64,000 nucleotides of DNA, taken from positions 3,038,001 through 3,102,000 of the forward strand of contig NZ_CP113068.1 in NCBI RefSeq assembly GCF_026625885.1, written 5' to 3'. Shown in pieces: positions 1 through 10,122 of the stretch; positions within the stretch are counted from its first letter, which is position 1; every line of letters starts with the position of its first letter. The notes under the pieces are model-generated. The model was given only the letters and a program-made list of their open reading frames with translations. It did not search any database and was not told the origin of the DNA. This DNA comes from Roseateles sp. SL47. Its GTDB lineage: Bacteria; Pseudomonadota; Gammaproteobacteria; Burkholderiales; Burkholderiaceae_C. The position numbers were made by a program, and so were the translations under genes.

Positions 1-1766
1 GCCTGCCGGGTGGCGGCATGAATGCGCTGCGTGGTCACAGCAACATCCAGGGTCTGACCGACCTGGGACTGCTCTCCACCGCCCTGACCGGCTACATGAG
101 CCTGGCCAAGGACTCCGAGCAGGACCTGGACGCGTACTACAAGACCCGCGCGCTCAAGCCGCTGCGTCCCAACCAGATGAGCTTCTGGCAGAACTATCCC
201 AAGTTCTTCGTCAGCCAGCAAAAAGCCTGGTGGGGCAAGGCCGCGACCAAGGACAACGACTGGGCCTTCCACTATCTGCCGAAGTGGGACAAGGGCTATG
301 ACATGCTGCAGACCTTCGACCTGATGCATCAGGGCAAGGTCAACGGCTACATCTGCCAGGGCTTTAACCCGGTGGCGTCGCTGGCCAACAAGACCAAGGT
401 GGTCGAGAGCCTGTCCAAGCTGAAGTTCCTGGTCATCATCGACCCGCTCGAAACCGAGACGGCCAACTTCTGGAAGAACTACGGCGAGTACCACGACGTC
501 AAGACCGAAGAGATCCAGACGGTGGTGTTCCGCTTCCCGAGCACCTGTTTCGCGGAAGAAGACGGTTCGCTGACCAACTCGGGTCGCTGGCTGCAATGGC
601 ACTGGCGCGGCGCCGAGCCTCCGGGCGAAGCCAAGCAGGACGCCGAGATCATTGCCGAGCTGTTCCTGCGCATGCGCAATCTCTATCAGAAGGAAGGCGG
701 CGCGTTCCCGGACCCGATCGTCAACCTGAGCTGGCCGTACAAGATTCCCAACAGCCCCTCGGCCGAGGAGCTGGCGATGGAGTTCAACGGCAAGGCGCTG
801 GCGGACGTGCTAGATCCGAAGGACCCGACCAAGGTACTGGCCAAGGCCGGCGAGCAGCTCTCCGGCTTCGGACTGCTGCGCGACGACGGCTCCACCTCCA
901 GTGGCTGCTGGATCTACGCGGGTGCCTGGACGCAAGCGGGCAACCAGATGGCGCGCCGGGACAATTCGGACCCGTGGGGCATCGGCCAGACGCTGAACTG
1001 GGCCTGGGCCTGGCCGGCGAACCGCCGTGTGCTCTACAACGCGGCTTCGTGTGATACGTCCGGCAAGCCCTGGAATGCCAAGCGCCGCCTGATCGCCTGG
1101 ACCGGCGACAAGTGGACCGGCTCCGACGTGCCCGACATCCGTCCGGATGCGAATCCGAACGATCCGGACGCGGTGCGTCCGTTCATCATGACCGCCGAAG
1201 GTGTGGCGCGCCTGTTCGCGCCCAGCGGCATGGCGGATGGTCCGCTGCCGGAGCACTACGAGCCGTTCGAGACGCCGCTGGAAGTCAATCCGCTGCATCC
1301 GAACAATCCCAAGGCCAAGAGCAATCCGGCCGCGCGTGTGTTCAAGAGCGACTTCGAACAGTTCGGCAAGCCCGACAAGTTCCCGTATGTCGCGACGAGC
1401 TATCGCCTGACGGAGCACTTTCACTACTGGACCAAGCATGCGCGGTCCAATGCGGTGATCCAGCCGCAGCAGTTTGTCGAGATCGGCGAGGAACTCGCCA
1501 AGGAGAAGGGCATCACCAACGGCGATACCGTGAAGGTCAGCTCCAACCGCGGCGCCATCAAGGCCGTGGCGCTGGTGACCAAGCGGGTCGCTTCGCTGGA
1601 CGTGGGCGGCAAACGGGTCCATACCGTCGGCCTGCCCAATCACTGGGGCTTTGTGGGGCTTGCTCGCCCCGGCTTCCTGGTGAATACGCTGACCCCGTTT
1701 GTGGGCGACGCGAATTCCCAGACGCCGGAAGTGAAGAGCTTCACTGTCAACATTGAGAAAGCCTGA
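1..1766 (+). CDS. fdnG: Formate dehydrogenase (FDH-N/O type) alpha subunit, 3' part
   Basis: This is the C-terminal part of the catalytic subunit that oxidises formate to CO2 at a bis-MGD molybdenum (or tungsten) centre on the periplasmic side. The frame is open from base 3, upstream of the first ATG at 18, so the gene enters the window already running. About 587 residues are seen of roughly 1,015 usual for FdnG. RGHSNIQG near the start and the tract with [13 protein letters not shown] are family hallmarks. The last ~130 residues, including [14 protein letters not shown], form the molybdopterin-dinucleotide-binding barrel. In this family the active-site selenocysteine lies in the N-terminal half, so the in-frame UGA and its SECIS would be upstream of the window. 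The next gene starts 2 bases after the stop. FDH-N and FDH-O cannot be told apart here. Confidence 0.95.
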   Translation, partial: LPGGGMNALRGHSNIQGLTDLGLLSTALTGYMSLAKDSEQDLDAYYKTRALKPLRPNQMSFWQNYPKFFVSQQKAWWGKAATKDNDWAFHYLPKWDKGYDMLQTFDLMHQGKVNGYICQGFNPVASLANKTKVVESLSKLKFLVIIDPLETETANFWKNYGEYHDVKTEEIQTVVFRFPSTCFAEEDGSLTNSGRWLQWHWRGAEPPGEAKQDAEIIAELFLRMRNLYQKEGGAFPDPIVNLSWPYKIPNSPSAEELAMEFNGKALADVLDPKDPTKVLAKAGEQLSGFGLLRDDGSTSSGCWIYAGAWTQAGNQMARRDNSDPWGIGQTLNWAWAWPANRRVLYNAASCDTSGKPWNAKRRLIAWTGDKWTGSDVPDIRPDANPNDPDAVRPFIMTAEGVARLFAPSGMADGPLPEHYEPFETPLEVNPLHPNNPKAKSNPAARVFKSDFEQFGKPDKFPYVATSYRLTEHFHYWTKHARSNAVIQPQQFVEIGEELAKEKGITNGDTVKVSSNRGAIKAVALVTKRVASLDVGGKRVHTVGLPNHWGFVGLARPGFLVNTLTPFVGDANSQTPEVKSFTVNIEKA

Positions 1767-1768
1767 TC

Positions 1769-2701
1769 ATGTCCTCGCTTCAATCGCTCGATATCGCGAA
1801 GCGCTCGGCCACGACCACGCCCAGCCCTGACGCCCGCCGCCAGGTCATCGAGGTGGCCAAGCTCATCGACGTGTCCTCCTGCATCGGTTGCAAGGCCTGC
1901 CAGGTGGCCTGCATGCAGTGGAACGACCTCCGCGACGAGGTCGGTCACAACGTCGGTGTGTACGACAACCCCGCAGACCTGTCGCCGCAGTCCTGGACGG
2001 TGATGCGCTTCTCCGAGGTGGAGGTCCAGCAGGACCGCCTTGAATGGCTGATCCGCAAGGACGGCTGCATGCACTGTGAGGACCCAGGCTGCCTCAAGAG
2101 CTGCCCGTCCCCGGGGGCGATCATCAAATACCAGAACGGTATTGTTGATTTCATCTCGGAACACTGCGTGGGCTGTGGCAACTGCGTCACCGGCTGCCCG
2201 TTCGATGTGCCGCGCATCTCCAAGGTCGACAACAAGGCGTACAAGTGCAGCCTCTGTTCCGACCGTGTGGGTGTGGGCCTGGAACCGGCCTGCGTGAAGG
2301 CCTGCCCGACTGGCGCCATCCGCTTCGGTTCCAAGGAAGACATGCATGAGTTCGCCGAAGAACGCATTGTCGACCTGAAGGAACGCGGCTACGACAAGGC
2401 CGGCGTCTACGACCCGCAGGGCGTGGGTGGGACGCACGTCATGTATGTGCTGCAGCATGCGGACCAGCCGGAGCTCTACCACGGCCTGCCCAAGGACCCC
2501 AAGATCAGCCCGTTGGTCTCCTTGTGGAAGGGCGCGGCCAAGCCCTTGGCTGTTGCGGCCATGATTGGCGCTGCGGTGGCGGGCTTCTTCCACTACATGA
2601 AGGTGGGTCCGATCGAATCGGGGCATGACAACCCCGATGAGGACGAAGAACTGGCCGATGAACGTGCGCGCAGTGAGGCGCACAAAGCCCCGCGCGGCTG
2701 A
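1769..2701 (+). CDS. fdxH: Formate dehydrogenase iron-sulfur (beta) subunit
   Basis: This 310-residue electron-transfer subunit carries electrons from the alpha subunit to the membrane cytochrome. Four ferredoxin-type cysteine groups can be read in order: [11 protein letters not shown] near residue 33, [14 protein letters not shown] near 100, [12 protein letters not shown] near 133, and [21 protein letters not shown] near 160. These should hold four [4Fe-4S] clusters. A single hydrophobic segment near residue 260 ([16 protein letters not shown]) is the membrane anchor expected of FdnH/FdoH. The acidic tail is rich in Asp and Glu. It starts 2 bases after the alpha stop and lies 14 bases before the gamma gene, so one transcript is expected. 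Confidence 0.96.
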   Translation: MSSLQSLDIAKRSATTTPSPDARRQVIEVAKLIDVSSCIGCKACQVACMQWNDLRDEVGHNVGVYDNPADLSPQSWTVMRFSEVEVQQDRLEWLIRKDGCMHCEDPGCLKSCPSPGAIIKYQNGIVDFISEHCVGCGNCVTGCPFDVPRISKVDNKAYKCSLCSDRVGVGLEPACVKACPTGAIRFGSKEDMHEFAEERIVDLKERGYDKAGVYDPQGVGGTHVMYVLQHADQPELYHGLPKDPKISPLVSLWKGAAKPLAVAAMIGAAVAGFFHYMKVGPIESGHDNPDEDEELADERARSEAHKAPRG

Positions 2702-2715
2702 GGAAGGAGCACATC

Positions 2716-3330
2716 ATGTTGCAACGCTATCCTGACGCACAGCGGATGAACCACTGGCTCATCGCCCTGCTGTTCTTCGGTGCCGGCCTGTCCGGCCTGG
2801 CCTTCTTCCATCCCAGCCTGTTCTTTCTGAGCAATCTGTTCGGCGGCGGCCCCTGGGCCCGCATCCTGCATCCCTACATGGGGCTGCTGATGGTGCTGGC
2901 CTTTGCGGTGCTGGCCCTGCAGCTCTGGAAGCAGAACCGCTGGACCGCCAGCGACACCGAGTGGGTGCGCCACAGCAAGGACATGCTGGCCGGGGACAAG
3001 TCCAACATGCCGCCGGCTGGCAAGTACAACGCCGGCCAGAAGGGCATCTTCTGGCTGATGGTGGTGTGCCTGGTGGTGCTGCTGGTGACCGGGTTCATGT
3101 TCTGGCATGCCTGGTTCCCGGAAGGCAACATCCTGATGCGCCGGATGGCCGTGCTGCTGCATGCGGCGGCGGCCACCGGGCTGATCCTGGGTGTCATCGT
3201 GCATATTTATGCTGCGATCTGGGTGAAGGGCACCATCCGCGCCATGACCCGTGGTACGGTCACTGAAACCTGGGCCAAGCACAACCACCCGCTGTGGTAC
3301 AAGGAAGTCAAGGAGCGTCCGCGCGCATGA
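2716..3330 (+). CDS. fdnI: Formate dehydrogenase cytochrome b556 (gamma) subunit
   Basis: This 204-residue integral membrane diheme cytochrome b passes electrons from the beta subunit to quinone. Hydrophobic helices lie near residues 14-38, 50-70, 112-130 and 145-170. His13, His52, His149 and His163 are spaced almost exactly like the haem ligands of E. coli FdnI, so both b haems are probably kept. A good ribosome site (aaggag) sits 8 bases before the ATG. Its TGA overlaps the ATG of fdhE, which suggests translational coupling. The length is normal for the family. Confidence 0.95.
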   Translation: MLQRYPDAQRMNHWLIALLFFGAGLSGLAFFHPSLFFLSNLFGGGPWARILHPYMGLLMVLAFAVLALQLWKQNRWTASDTEWVRHSKDMLAGDKSNMPPAGKYNAGQKGIFWLMVVCLVVLLVTGFMFWHAWFPEGNILMRRMAVLLHAAAATGLILGVIVHIYAAIWVKGTIRAMTRGTVTETWAKHNHPLWYKEVKERPRA

Positions 3331-4397
3331 CGGCCAGCAGCCAAATCCGCCTGATGACACCGGAGGAGATCGCGGTGAACGCGGGGGCACGCCCCGCGCC
3401 GCTGCGACTCCCCGAAGCCGGTGTTTTTGCTGAGCGCGCCCTGCGCCTGCGCCAACTGGCGCAGGACCATCCCATGCGGGACTACCTGCTGTTTGCCGCC
3501 GAGCTGGCCCAGCGCCAGCACGATCAGCTCAAGCAGCCCCGCCCGCTGCCCCTCCCCAACGAAAGCGTCCTGGCCGAAGCCATGGCCGCCGGTGTACCGC
3601 CACTGGACAGCCGCAGCTTCCCTCGCCAGCCCGCCTGGCGTGAAGAGCTGCGTGAACTGCTTGGGCACCTGAGCACCGCCGGGGTGCCGGCTCCGGTGCA
3701 GACCCTGGCCGGTGAACTGCTGAAGCTGGATGATGCCGAGGTGGAACGTCAGGCGCAGGCATTGCTGGCGGGTGGCGGGCCGGGTCTGGACCCGGCTGCA
3801 GCGCCTCTGCTGGCGGCCGCGTTGCAACTCCACTGGGTCCGCCTGGTGCAGCAACTGCAGGACCGGTATGAACGCGCCGGCAAGACCGAACATCTGGCCC
3901 CGTTTGGTCTGATCGACGATCCGACCGTCTGCCCGTGCTGCGGCTCGCGCCCGGTAGCGTCTGTCACCCGCATTGCAGCGGACGTGTCGGGCCAACGTTT
4001 CCTGGCGTGCTCGCTGTGCGCCACGCAGTGGCATTACGTGCGCATCAAGTGCACCCACTGCCAGAGCACCAAGGGCATCAGCTTCCGCCAGTTGGTGGAT
4101 GACGAAGGCCGCAAGCCCAATGAAGCCGTCCAGGCCGAATGCTGCGAGAGCTGCGGCCACTATCTCAAGCAGGTCCACATGGAAAAAGACCTGCACGTGG
4201 AGCCGTTGGCCGACGACCTGGCCTCGCTCACGCTGGATCTGCTGGTGGGAGAACTGGGCCTGGTGCGGCAGGGGTTCAATCCGCTGCTGATCCTGGGCGA
4301 GCCGGAGGCCGGCGATGACCGTCCCCCGGGCAGCGACACCGAGGCGCCAGGCACCGCTCACAGCGGCGCGGCGCCACCGGATCCCGGAGGGCACTGA
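3327..4397 (+). CDS. fdhE: Formate dehydrogenase accessory protein FdhE
   Basis: This 356-residue cytoplasmic factor is needed for assembly of active respiratory formate dehydrogenase. The start at 3327 is chosen because it overlaps the gamma-subunit stop as ATGA; an upstream in-frame ATG at 3294 would run deep into that gene. The C-terminal half has paired zinc-ribbon-like CxxC motifs: CPCC, CSLC, CTHC and CESC. These are the family signature and are linked to its rubredoxin-like metal site. It is somewhat longer than E. coli FdhE (about 309 residues), with a proline- and glycine-rich tail after residue 335. fdhD, the sulfur-delivery partner, is not in the window. Confidence 0.93.
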   Translation: MTASSQIRLMTPEEIAVNAGARPAPLRLPEAGVFAERALRLRQLAQDHPMRDYLLFAAELAQRQHDQLKQPRPLPLPNESVLAEAMAAGVPPLDSRSFPRQPAWREELRELLGHLSTAGVPAPVQTLAGELLKLDDAEVERQAQALLAGGGPGLDPAAAPLLAAALQLHWVRLVQQLQDRYERAGKTEHLAPFGLIDDPTVCPCCGSRPVASVTRIAADVSGQRFLACSLCATQWHYVRIKCTHCQSTKGISFRQLVDDEGRKPNEAVQAECCESCGHYLKQVHMEKDLHVEPLADDLASLTLDLLVGELGLVRQGFNPLLILGEPEAGDDRPPGSDTEAPGTAHSGAAPPDPGGH

Positions 4398-4399
4398 GC

Positions 4400-5884
4400 A
4401 TGAAGCCCGAGGCATCCATGGTCCATGGTCCGACGGCGAGTCTCCCGGCTGAGTCTTCCGCACTCCCGTCGGCGGCCCCCAAAGACCTTCCTTCCGTTGA
4501 TCGGCTGTTGCGCGATGCGGCGGTGACCCCACTGGTCACCGCGCATGGCCACGCCCTGGTTGCCGCACAGGCGCGTGAGCTGCTGGACCACTGGCGGGCC
4601 GAGGCGCTGCAGGGGCGGCTGCCGCTCAGCCAGTTGGCCGGCATCGCAGCCGCGCTGGCCCAACGCTGCGAGGCGCGGCTCACCCCGCGCATGCGCCGGG
4701 TGATCAATCTCACCGGCACGGTGCTGCACACCAATCTCGGCCGGGCCCTGTTGGCGGACGAGGCGCTGCAGCAGGTGCTGGCCTGCATGGGCTCGCCCAA
4801 CAATCTCGAATTCGATCTGGCCCGGGGCGCCCGAGGGGATCGCGACAGCCTGGTCGAAGGCTTGCTGTGCGAGATCACCGGCGCCGAAGCGGCCACCGTG
4901 GTCAACAACAATGCGGCGGCCGTGCTGCTGGGCATTGCCGCGCTGGCCGGGGGCCGTGAGGTGATCGTGTCCCGCGGTGAGCTGGTGGAAATCGGCGGCG
5001 CCTTCCGCATGCCCGATGTGATGGCCGCCGCCGGCGCGCGTCTGGTGGAAGTGGGCACGACCAATCGAACCCATGCGCGCGACTATGAATCGGCCATCGG
5101 CCCGGCCACGGCCCTGCTGATGAAGGTTCACACCAGCAACTATGCCATCCAGGGGTTCACGTCCTCGGTGGACGAAGCCACGCTGGCCCCGATCGCAAAG
5201 GCGCGTGGGGTGCCGCTGATGACCGATCTGGGCAGTGGCTCCCTGGTGGATCTGGCTCAGTGGGGATTGCCCGCCGAGCCGCTGCCGCAGCAGATGCTCA
5301 AGGAGGGGTGCGACGTGGTGACCTTCAGCGGCGACAAGCTGCTGGGCGGCCCGCAGGCCGGGTTGATCGTGGGCACCCGGGAGTCCATCCAGCGCATCCG
5401 CAAGTTCCCGATGAAGCGCGCCTTGCGGCTGTCCAAGCTGCCGCTGGCGGCGCTGGAGGCCACGCTGCGTCTGTACCTCAAGCCGGACCGTCTCACCCGC
5501 GACCTGCCCACGCTGCGACACCTCACCCGTCCGGTGGCGCAGATCGAGGCGCAGGCGGCGCGGTTGCTGTTGCCGCTGCAGCAGGCGGTGGCGCCGCGTT
5601 TTGAGGTGCGTGCCGCGTCGATGCGTGGCCAGATCGGATCGGGCTCCTTGCCGGTGGAGACCTTGCCGTCCGCGGGCCTGGCACTGGCGCCGCCATTGAA
5701 CGGCAAGCGGGGCACCGGCCGCGCGCTGGATGAGTTGCAGGTCGCCTTGCGGTCCCTGCCGCTGCCGATCGTGGCGCGGGTGCAGGCCGACGAGCTGTGG
5801 ATGGATTTGCGCTGCCTGGATGAAGGCCCGCGTGAGGCCGAGTTCCTGGCGCAGTTGCCCGCTCTGGCGGAGGCCCTGCGGTGA
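4400..5884 (+). CDS. selA: L-seryl-tRNA(Sec) selenium transferase
   Basis: SelA is a PLP enzyme that converts Ser-tRNA(Sec) to Sec-tRNA(Sec) using selenophosphate. The protein is 494 residues. The PLP lysine is Lys313 in the motif [14 protein letters not shown]. The N-terminal tRNA-binding region has [21 protein letters not shown], shown here in part as [15 protein letters not shown]. The start codon lies 2 bases after fdhE, so it should be co-transcribed with the formate dehydrogenase genes that use its product. The first ~35 residues are poorly conserved and a later start is possible, but the short spacing favours this one. Confidence 0.96.
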   Translation: MKPEASMVHGPTASLPAESSALPSAAPKDLPSVDRLLRDAAVTPLVTAHGHALVAAQARELLDHWRAEALQGRLPLSQLAGIAAALAQRCEARLTPRMRRVINLTGTVLHTNLGRALLADEALQQVLACMGSPNNLEFDLARGARGDRDSLVEGLLCEITGAEAATVVNNNAAAVLLGIAALAGGREVIVSRGELVEIGGAFRMPDVMAAAGARLVEVGTTNRTHARDYESAIGPATALLMKVHTSNYAIQGFTSSVDEATLAPIAKARGVPLMTDLGSGSLVDLAQWGLPAEPLPQQMLKEGCDVVTFSGDKLLGGPQAGLIVGTRESIQRIRKFPMKRALRLSKLPLAALEATLRLYLKPDRLTRDLPTLRHLTRPVAQIEAQAARLLLPLQQAVAPRFEVRAASMRGQIGSGSLPVETLPSAGLALAPPLNGKRGTGRALDELQVALRSLPLPIVARVQADELWMDLRCLDEGPREAEFLAQLPALAEALR

Positions 5885-5900
5885 ACCGGCGAGGGCGGCC

Positions 5901-7883
5901 ATGATCATCGGGACGGCCGGTCATATCGACCATGGCAAAACCACGCTGGTGAAGGCGCTGACCGGTGTGGATACCGACCGGCTGCCGGAGGAGAAGCAGC
6001 GCGGCATCAGCATTGCGCTGGGCTATGCCTATCTCGACACACCGGACGGCCAGCGCCTGGGGTTTGTGGATGTGCCGGGCCATGAGCGTCTGGTCCACAC
6101 CATGCTCTCCGGCGCAACCGGCATTGACCATGCGCTGCTGCTGGTGGCCGCCGACGACGGCGTGATGCCGCAGACGCGGGAGCATCTGGCGCTGCTTTCC
6201 CTGCTGGGGATCGATCACGGCACGGTGGTGCTGACCAAGATCGACCGGGCCGACGAGGCGCTGCGCACGCAGCGCCGGGCGGAAGTGGCGGAGCTGCTGG
6301 CGCACACGGCGCTGTGCGCATCTCCCGTGTTCGAGGTGTCTGCCGCGACCGGGCAGGGCGTGGACATCCTGCGCGCCCACCTGCTGGCGCAGGCCCGCAC
6401 CTTTGGTCGGCGCGCCGTGGCCGGGCAGGGATTCCGGCTGGCGGTGGACCGGGTGTTCAGCTTGTCCGGTGTGGGCACGGTGTGTACGGGCACGGCCTAT
6501 GCGGGTGAGGTGTCGATCGGCGAAGAGCTGCACCTGGTGCCGCCCGCCATCGGCCAGGCCCCACGGACGGCGCGGGTGCGCAGCCTGCATGCGCAAAATG
6601 CCGCCGCCACGCAGGCACAAGCCGGCCAGCGCGTGGCCATCGGCCTGGCGGGTGTGGACAAGGATCAGGTGCTTCGCGGGCAGTGGTGGGTGACGCCCGA
6701 GGTGGCGTTGTGGTCGGACCGCATGGATGTCCGGCTGCGGCTGTGGTTTGATGAAGCGCGCCCGCTGCGCAGCGGCATGGCGGTGCACGTGCATCTGGGG
6801 GCGTCGCAGACCACCGGGTCGGTGGCGGTGCTGGGCTCGCTGGACGGTGAGCCGATGGATGCGATCCAGCCCGGCAATGAAGCGTTGGTGCAGTTGGTGC
6901 TGCATCAGCCCTTGTGTGGCTGGGCCGGAGACCGGGTGGTGCTGCGGGATGCGTCAGCCACACGGGCGCTGGCCGGGGGCACGGTGCTGGACCCGTTTGC
7001 ACCGGTGCGGTACAGACGCACGCCGCAGCGGCTGGCAGAGTTGAAGGCGCTGATGGCCCCCACTGTATCGGAGCGGCTGCAGGGGCTGCTGGCGCAGGCG
7101 CCGCTGGGGGTGGATGTGCAGCGGTTCTCGGCGGCCCAAGGGCTGGCCCGTGCGTCCCGGGCGGCGTGGGTGAGGGAAGCCCTGCCGGATGATGATTCGG
7201 TGTGTGTGGTGCCTGGGCTGGAAGGGCCGCTGTGGGCCCTGGGGCCGGTGCAGACGGCGCAGGGGCGGCAGGTGGCGCTGGAACGGTTGGCGCTGTATCA
7301 CCAGCAGCAGCCGGATGAGCTGGGGCCGGATCTGGCGCGCTGGCGGCGTTTGAGCCTGCCCCGCCTGGCCGAGCCGCTGTGGCGGGCGCTGGTGCATCAG
7401 CTGGTGGCGCGCGGGGAGGTGGTGATCACCGGGGCCGCGGCGCATTTGCCTGAGCATGGGGTGCAGTTGTCGGCGCTGGATCAGCGGCTGGCGGAACGGG
7501 TGACCCCCCGGTTGCTGGAGGCCGGGTTTGAAGGTGCGTGGGCACGGGATCTGGCCAAGGACGCCGGGGAGTCCGAAGCTTTGGTGCGGACGACGTTGTC
7601 ACGATTGGCGCAACGGGCAGAGTTGTTCCAGATCGTGAAGGACCTGTACTATGCACCCGCTCATGTGGAATCACTCGCCCGGCTGGCACGTGGGGAAGCA
7701 GTGGCGCACGGGGAGGTGACTGCGGCCGCGTTTCGCGATCTCACCGGGCTCGGAAGGAAACGCGCCATTCAGGTGCTGGAGTTTTTCGATCGCGTCGGGC
7801 TGCTCCGTCGCGTGGGCGATGCGCATAAGCTGCGGCCCGATTGCAGACTGTTCTTGGACGAAGATGCGGACGGGTCCCAGTGA
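5901..7883 (+). CDS. selB: Selenocysteine-specific translation elongation factor
   Basis: SelB is the GTPase that brings Sec-tRNA(Sec) to UGA codons followed by a SECIS hairpin. It has 660 residues against about 614 in E. coli. The start at 5901 gives the canonical opening [16 protein letters not shown], which holds the P-loop. DVPGHERL (G3) and TKID (G4) follow. EF-Tu-like domains 2 and 3 run to about residue 370. The rest is a chain of winged-helix domains, ending with the basic stretch [20 protein letters not shown] that matches the SECIS-RNA-binding module. It lies 16 bases after selA and 22 bases before selC. Confidence 0.96.
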   Translation: MIIGTAGHIDHGKTTLVKALTGVDTDRLPEEKQRGISIALGYAYLDTPDGQRLGFVDVPGHERLVHTMLSGATGIDHALLLVAADDGVMPQTREHLALLSLLGIDHGTVVLTKIDRADEALRTQRRAEVAELLAHTALCASPVFEVSAATGQGVDILRAHLLAQARTFGRRAVAGQGFRLAVDRVFSLSGVGTVCTGTAYAGEVSIGEELHLVPPAIGQAPRTARVRSLHAQNAAATQAQAGQRVAIGLAGVDKDQVLRGQWWVTPEVALWSDRMDVRLRLWFDEARPLRSGMAVHVHLGASQTTGSVAVLGSLDGEPMDAIQPGNEALVQLVLHQPLCGWAGDRVVLRDASATRALAGGTVLDPFAPVRYRRTPQRLAELKALMAPTVSERLQGLLAQAPLGVDVQRFSAAQGLARASRAAWVREALPDDDSVCVVPGLEGPLWALGPVQTAQGRQVALERLALYHQQQPDELGPDLARWRRLSLPRLAEPLWRALVHQLVARGEVVITGAAAHLPEHGVQLSALDQRLAERVTPRLLEAGFEGAWARDLAKDAGESEALVRTTLSRLAQRAELFQIVKDLYYAPAHVESLARLARGEAVAHGEVTAAAFRDLTGLGRKRAIQVLEFFDRVGLLRRVGDAHKLRPDCRLFLDEDADGSQ

Positions 7884-7905
7884 CCGACGCACCAGTTTTT
7901 ACCCC

Positions 7906-7998
7906 GGAGGGGGAACGATCCCGGTGGATCGGCCAGGCTTCAAACCTGGTGGGTGGCGCCATGCGTTGCCGGGTAGGTTCGACTCCCACCCCCCTCCG
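7906..7998 (+). tRNA. selC: tRNA-Sec, anticodon TCA
   Basis: All tRNA-Sec features can be folded by eye. There is an 8-bp acceptor stem (7906-7913 with 7990-7997) and a 6-bp D stem, CGATCC with GGATCG, closing a 4-base loop. The anticodon stem is CCAGG/CCTGG and the anticodon TCA is at 7940-7942. A long variable arm lies near 7950-7972. The T loop is TTCGACT. The discriminator is G at 7998, followed by CC then G, so a full CCA is not encoded. The T stem GTAGG/CCCAC has an A-C mismatch in the middle (7975/7987). It sits directly behind selB, as in many Sec-using bacteria. Confidence 0.96.
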
Positions 7999-8000
7999 CC

Positions 8001-8121
8001 GGAAGCATTGGCTTGCCTACTGCGCGGGCCGATCTTGCGTCTGCGGTGCTCGCCGTACGGGAGTACGGCTCCGCTCCTCAACGCAAGCTCGGCCCGCTCG
8101 CTACGGCAATCCAACGCTTCC
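8001..8121. repeat. 121-bp imperfect palindrome just after selC
   Basis: The left arm 8001-8040 is nearly the reverse complement of the right arm 8081-8121. The inner 17 bases (8024-8040 against 8081-8097) match with one mismatch. The outer parts (ggaagc..ttgg..ttgcc against ggcaa..ccaa..gcttcc) match with a few changes. A second, perfect 7-bp hairpin sits at the centre (8052-8058 with 8063-8069, loop ggga). As RNA this would be one long stem, able to act as a terminator or processing signal for the sel transcript. It could also be a mobile palindromic element. There is no T-run typical of an intrinsic terminator. Confidence 0.8.
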
Positions 8122-8132
8122 GGCCCTCGGCG

Positions 8133-8230
8133 GGACGCGACGGCGCAGAGCGCGTCGCGTGGGCACGCTGGGCGTGACCCACTTGCGGGGATGCGACGGC
8201 GCGAAGCGCGTCGCGTGGGGACGCCGGGCG
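8133..8230. repeat. Two 42-bp hairpin units in tandem
   Basis: Unit 1 is 8133-8174 and unit 2 is 8189-8230. They are about 37 of 42 bases identical and start 56 bases apart. Each carries its own inverted repeat: gcgac...gtcgc, with an inner gcgc-gaa-gcgc in unit 2. Together with the 121-bp palindrome they fill the gap between selC and the transporter genes with secondary structure. The nature is unknown; REP-like elements would fit. Confidence 0.7.
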
Positions 8231-8265
8231 TCTAGGGTTGATCGTTGATGTGAATGGAGAGTGTG

Positions 8266-9141
8266 ATGAGTGGGTTCAATCAAGTGAAGAAACTGTTAAG
8301 AGGCTTGGCTGTCGCCGGTGGCGCAGCGCTGGCTTTGGCCTCCGCGCACGCACAGACCGTGCTGCGAGTCACCGCTATTCCCGATGAGTCACCAACCGAG
8401 TTGGCTCGGAAGTTCGCGCCGCTGGGGAAATACCTCGAAAAAGAACTCGGGGTCAAGGTCGAGTGGACCCCAGTGACCGACTACGCCGCCGCCGTCGAGG
8501 CCGTCGTGAATAAGAAGATCGATCTGGCCTGGTTTGGGGGCTTCACCTTCGTTCAGGCCAATGTGCGGTCCGGCGGAAAAATCATTCCCCTGGTGCAGCG
8601 CGAGGAGGATGAAAAGTTCCGGTCGGTGTTCATCACCGAAGCCAGCAGCAAAATCAATAAGCTGGAAGACCTCAAGGGCCACACGCTGTCTTTCGGCTCC
8701 GCTTCCAGTACCTCCGGCCATCTGATGCCGCGCAGCTTTCTGCTCGCCGCCAAGATCAATCCGGACACCGATCTGAAACGCATCAGCTTCTCCGGCGCCC
8801 ACGACGCCACCGTCGCCGCCGTCGCCGGCGGTAAGGTGGACGCCGGTGCGTTGAATATCTCCGTGTGGGAAAAACTGGTCAGCGAGAAGAAGGTGGATCC
8901 GAAAGAGATCCGCGTCTTCTACACCACGCCTCCGTATTACGACTACAACTGGAGCGTGCACGCCGAGATGCCCGCCGCCCTGCAGGAAAAGCTGAAGCAG
9001 GCCTTCCTCAAGCTGAATGACAGTACGCCCGAAGGCAAGGAAATCCTCGCCCTGCAACGCGCAACCCGCTTCGTGCCCACCAAGCCCGAGAATTACGCCG
9101 GCATCAAGGCCGCCGCCGAGAACGCCGGGCTGCTGAAGTAA
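8266..9141 (+). CDS. PhnD-like ABC transporter substrate-binding protein (putative selenate type)
   Basis: This 291-residue periplasmic binding protein of the phosphonate/phosphite (PhnD) superfamily has a Sec signal peptide ending near ASAHAQ-TVL. The start at 8266 is preferred over an in-frame ATG at 8254 because ggaga lies just before it. Family features include ATPDESPTE-like AIPDESPTEL after the signal, a WFGGFTFVQA tract and the FGSASSTSGHLMPR ligand-lobe motif. A PhnD branch that occurs beside selenium genes is labelled 'putative selenate' in databases. The position right after selABC points to that branch, but the ligand is an inference. Two in-line transporter genes follow. Confidence 0.85.
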   Translation: MSGFNQVKKLLRGLAVAGGAALALASAHAQTVLRVTAIPDESPTELARKFAPLGKYLEKELGVKVEWTPVTDYAAAVEAVVNKKIDLAWFGGFTFVQANVRSGGKIIPLVQREEDEKFRSVFITEASSKINKLEDLKGHTLSFGSASSTSGHLMPRSFLLAAKINPDTDLKRISFSGAHDATVAAVAGGKVDAGALNISVWEKLVSEKKVDPKEIRVFYTTPPYYDYNWSVHAEMPAALQEKLKQAFLKLNDSTPEGKEILALQRATRFVPTKPENYAGIKAAAENAGLLK

Positions 9142-9146
9142 TCCCC

Positions 9147-10122
9147 ATGGCCCTGCTTTCCCTGGAAAGCCTGCGGCTGGATGCAGGCACCCGCTGCCTC
9201 ATCCAGCCGCTGTCCTTGCAGATCCATGCCGGGGAGCAGGTCGCCCTGATCGGCCCCTCCGGCGCCGGCAAGACGTCCCTGCTGCACGCCCTGGCCCTGG
9301 CCACCCGCCCCAGCGCCGGCCAGTTGACCCTGGACGGCCACAACGCCTGGGCACTCTCCCATCGGGACCGCCATCGCCTGCGCCGCCGCCTGATGCTGGC
9401 CCCACAGCATCCGCCCCTACCCCCGCCAACGCGTGGCCGTGTCCGTGCTCGCCGGCCAGTTGCCCGGCGCCAGCCTCGGCCGCAGCCTGCGCATGCTGTT
9501 CAGCCCCTCAGCCTCCCAAGCCCAACAAGCCCATCAGGCCCTCGCCGCCCTGGAACTCGGCGACCGGCTCTGGTCCCGCGTGGACCAGCTCTCCGGCGGC
9601 GAGCGCCAACGCGTGGCCCTGGCCCGCCTGCTGGTCTCACAAGCCCCCCTCTGGCTGGTGGACGAGCCGCTGTCGGCCCTCGACCCCCAACGCGCGCAGC
9701 GCAGCCTGTCCGTGCTTCAGGACGCCGCACGCCGCGACAGCCGCACCATCGTGTGCAGCCTCCATCAGGTCGATCTGGCCCGCCAACTGTTCCCCCGCAT
9801 CATCGCCCTGCGCGATGGCCGACTGTTCTATGACGGCCCCCCGCAGGGCCTGGACAACGCCACCATCGCCGCGCTGTATGCGGGCGATGAGGCCCATGCC
9901 CTCACGCCCGGGGCCACCACCACACCCAACGGATCACCTGCGTTGGATTCCTCAGGCTCATCGTGTCCATCGGGGTCATCCGGGTCATCCGGGTCGTCCG
10001 GGTCGTCCGGATCGTCCGGATCGTCCGGATCGTCCGGATCGTCCGATGGGGTGGGCTCGGAAGTGTCCCCCGCCAGGGGCGGGGTCGACGGGGCCGCCGC
10101 ACCGCATTCCATCTGCCGATGA
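9147..10122 (+). CDS. PhnC-like ABC transporter ATPase, apparent +1 frameshift
   Basis: This should be the ATPase for the binding protein 5 bases upstream. Walker A (GPSGAGKTS, near residue 37) is in the frame that starts at 9147. The signature LSGGERQR, Walker B (LWLVDEP) and the H-loop (SLHQVD) are in the +1 frame, open from upstream of 9433 to 10122. The frames join naturally at the run of five C at 9420-9424: removing one base reads ...PPLPP then RQRVAVSVLAG. So the gene has one extra base there, which is a true mutation, a sequencing error or a slippage site. The C-terminus is an odd (SSG)n tail from 9-bp repeats. The stop overlaps the permease ATG. Confidence 0.75.
9970..10047. repeat. 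9-bp tandem repeat coding for an (SSG)n tail
   Basis: Eight or so degenerate copies of a 9-bp unit (tccgggtcg / tccggatcg) lie at the 3' end of the ATPase gene. In frame they code for Ser-Ser-Gly repeats beyond the folded ATPase domain. Confidence 0.9.

Noticed and set aside
9411..9435. Programmed +1 frameshift in the ABC ATPase
   Set aside because: There is a C run but no known slippery signal, and no family precedent. A simple one-base insertion explains it better; kept as a finding only on the mutation itself.
9970..10047. CRISPR-like repeats
   Set aside because: The units are 9 bases long with no spacers; they are simple coding repeats. No CRISPR array or cas gene was found in the window.
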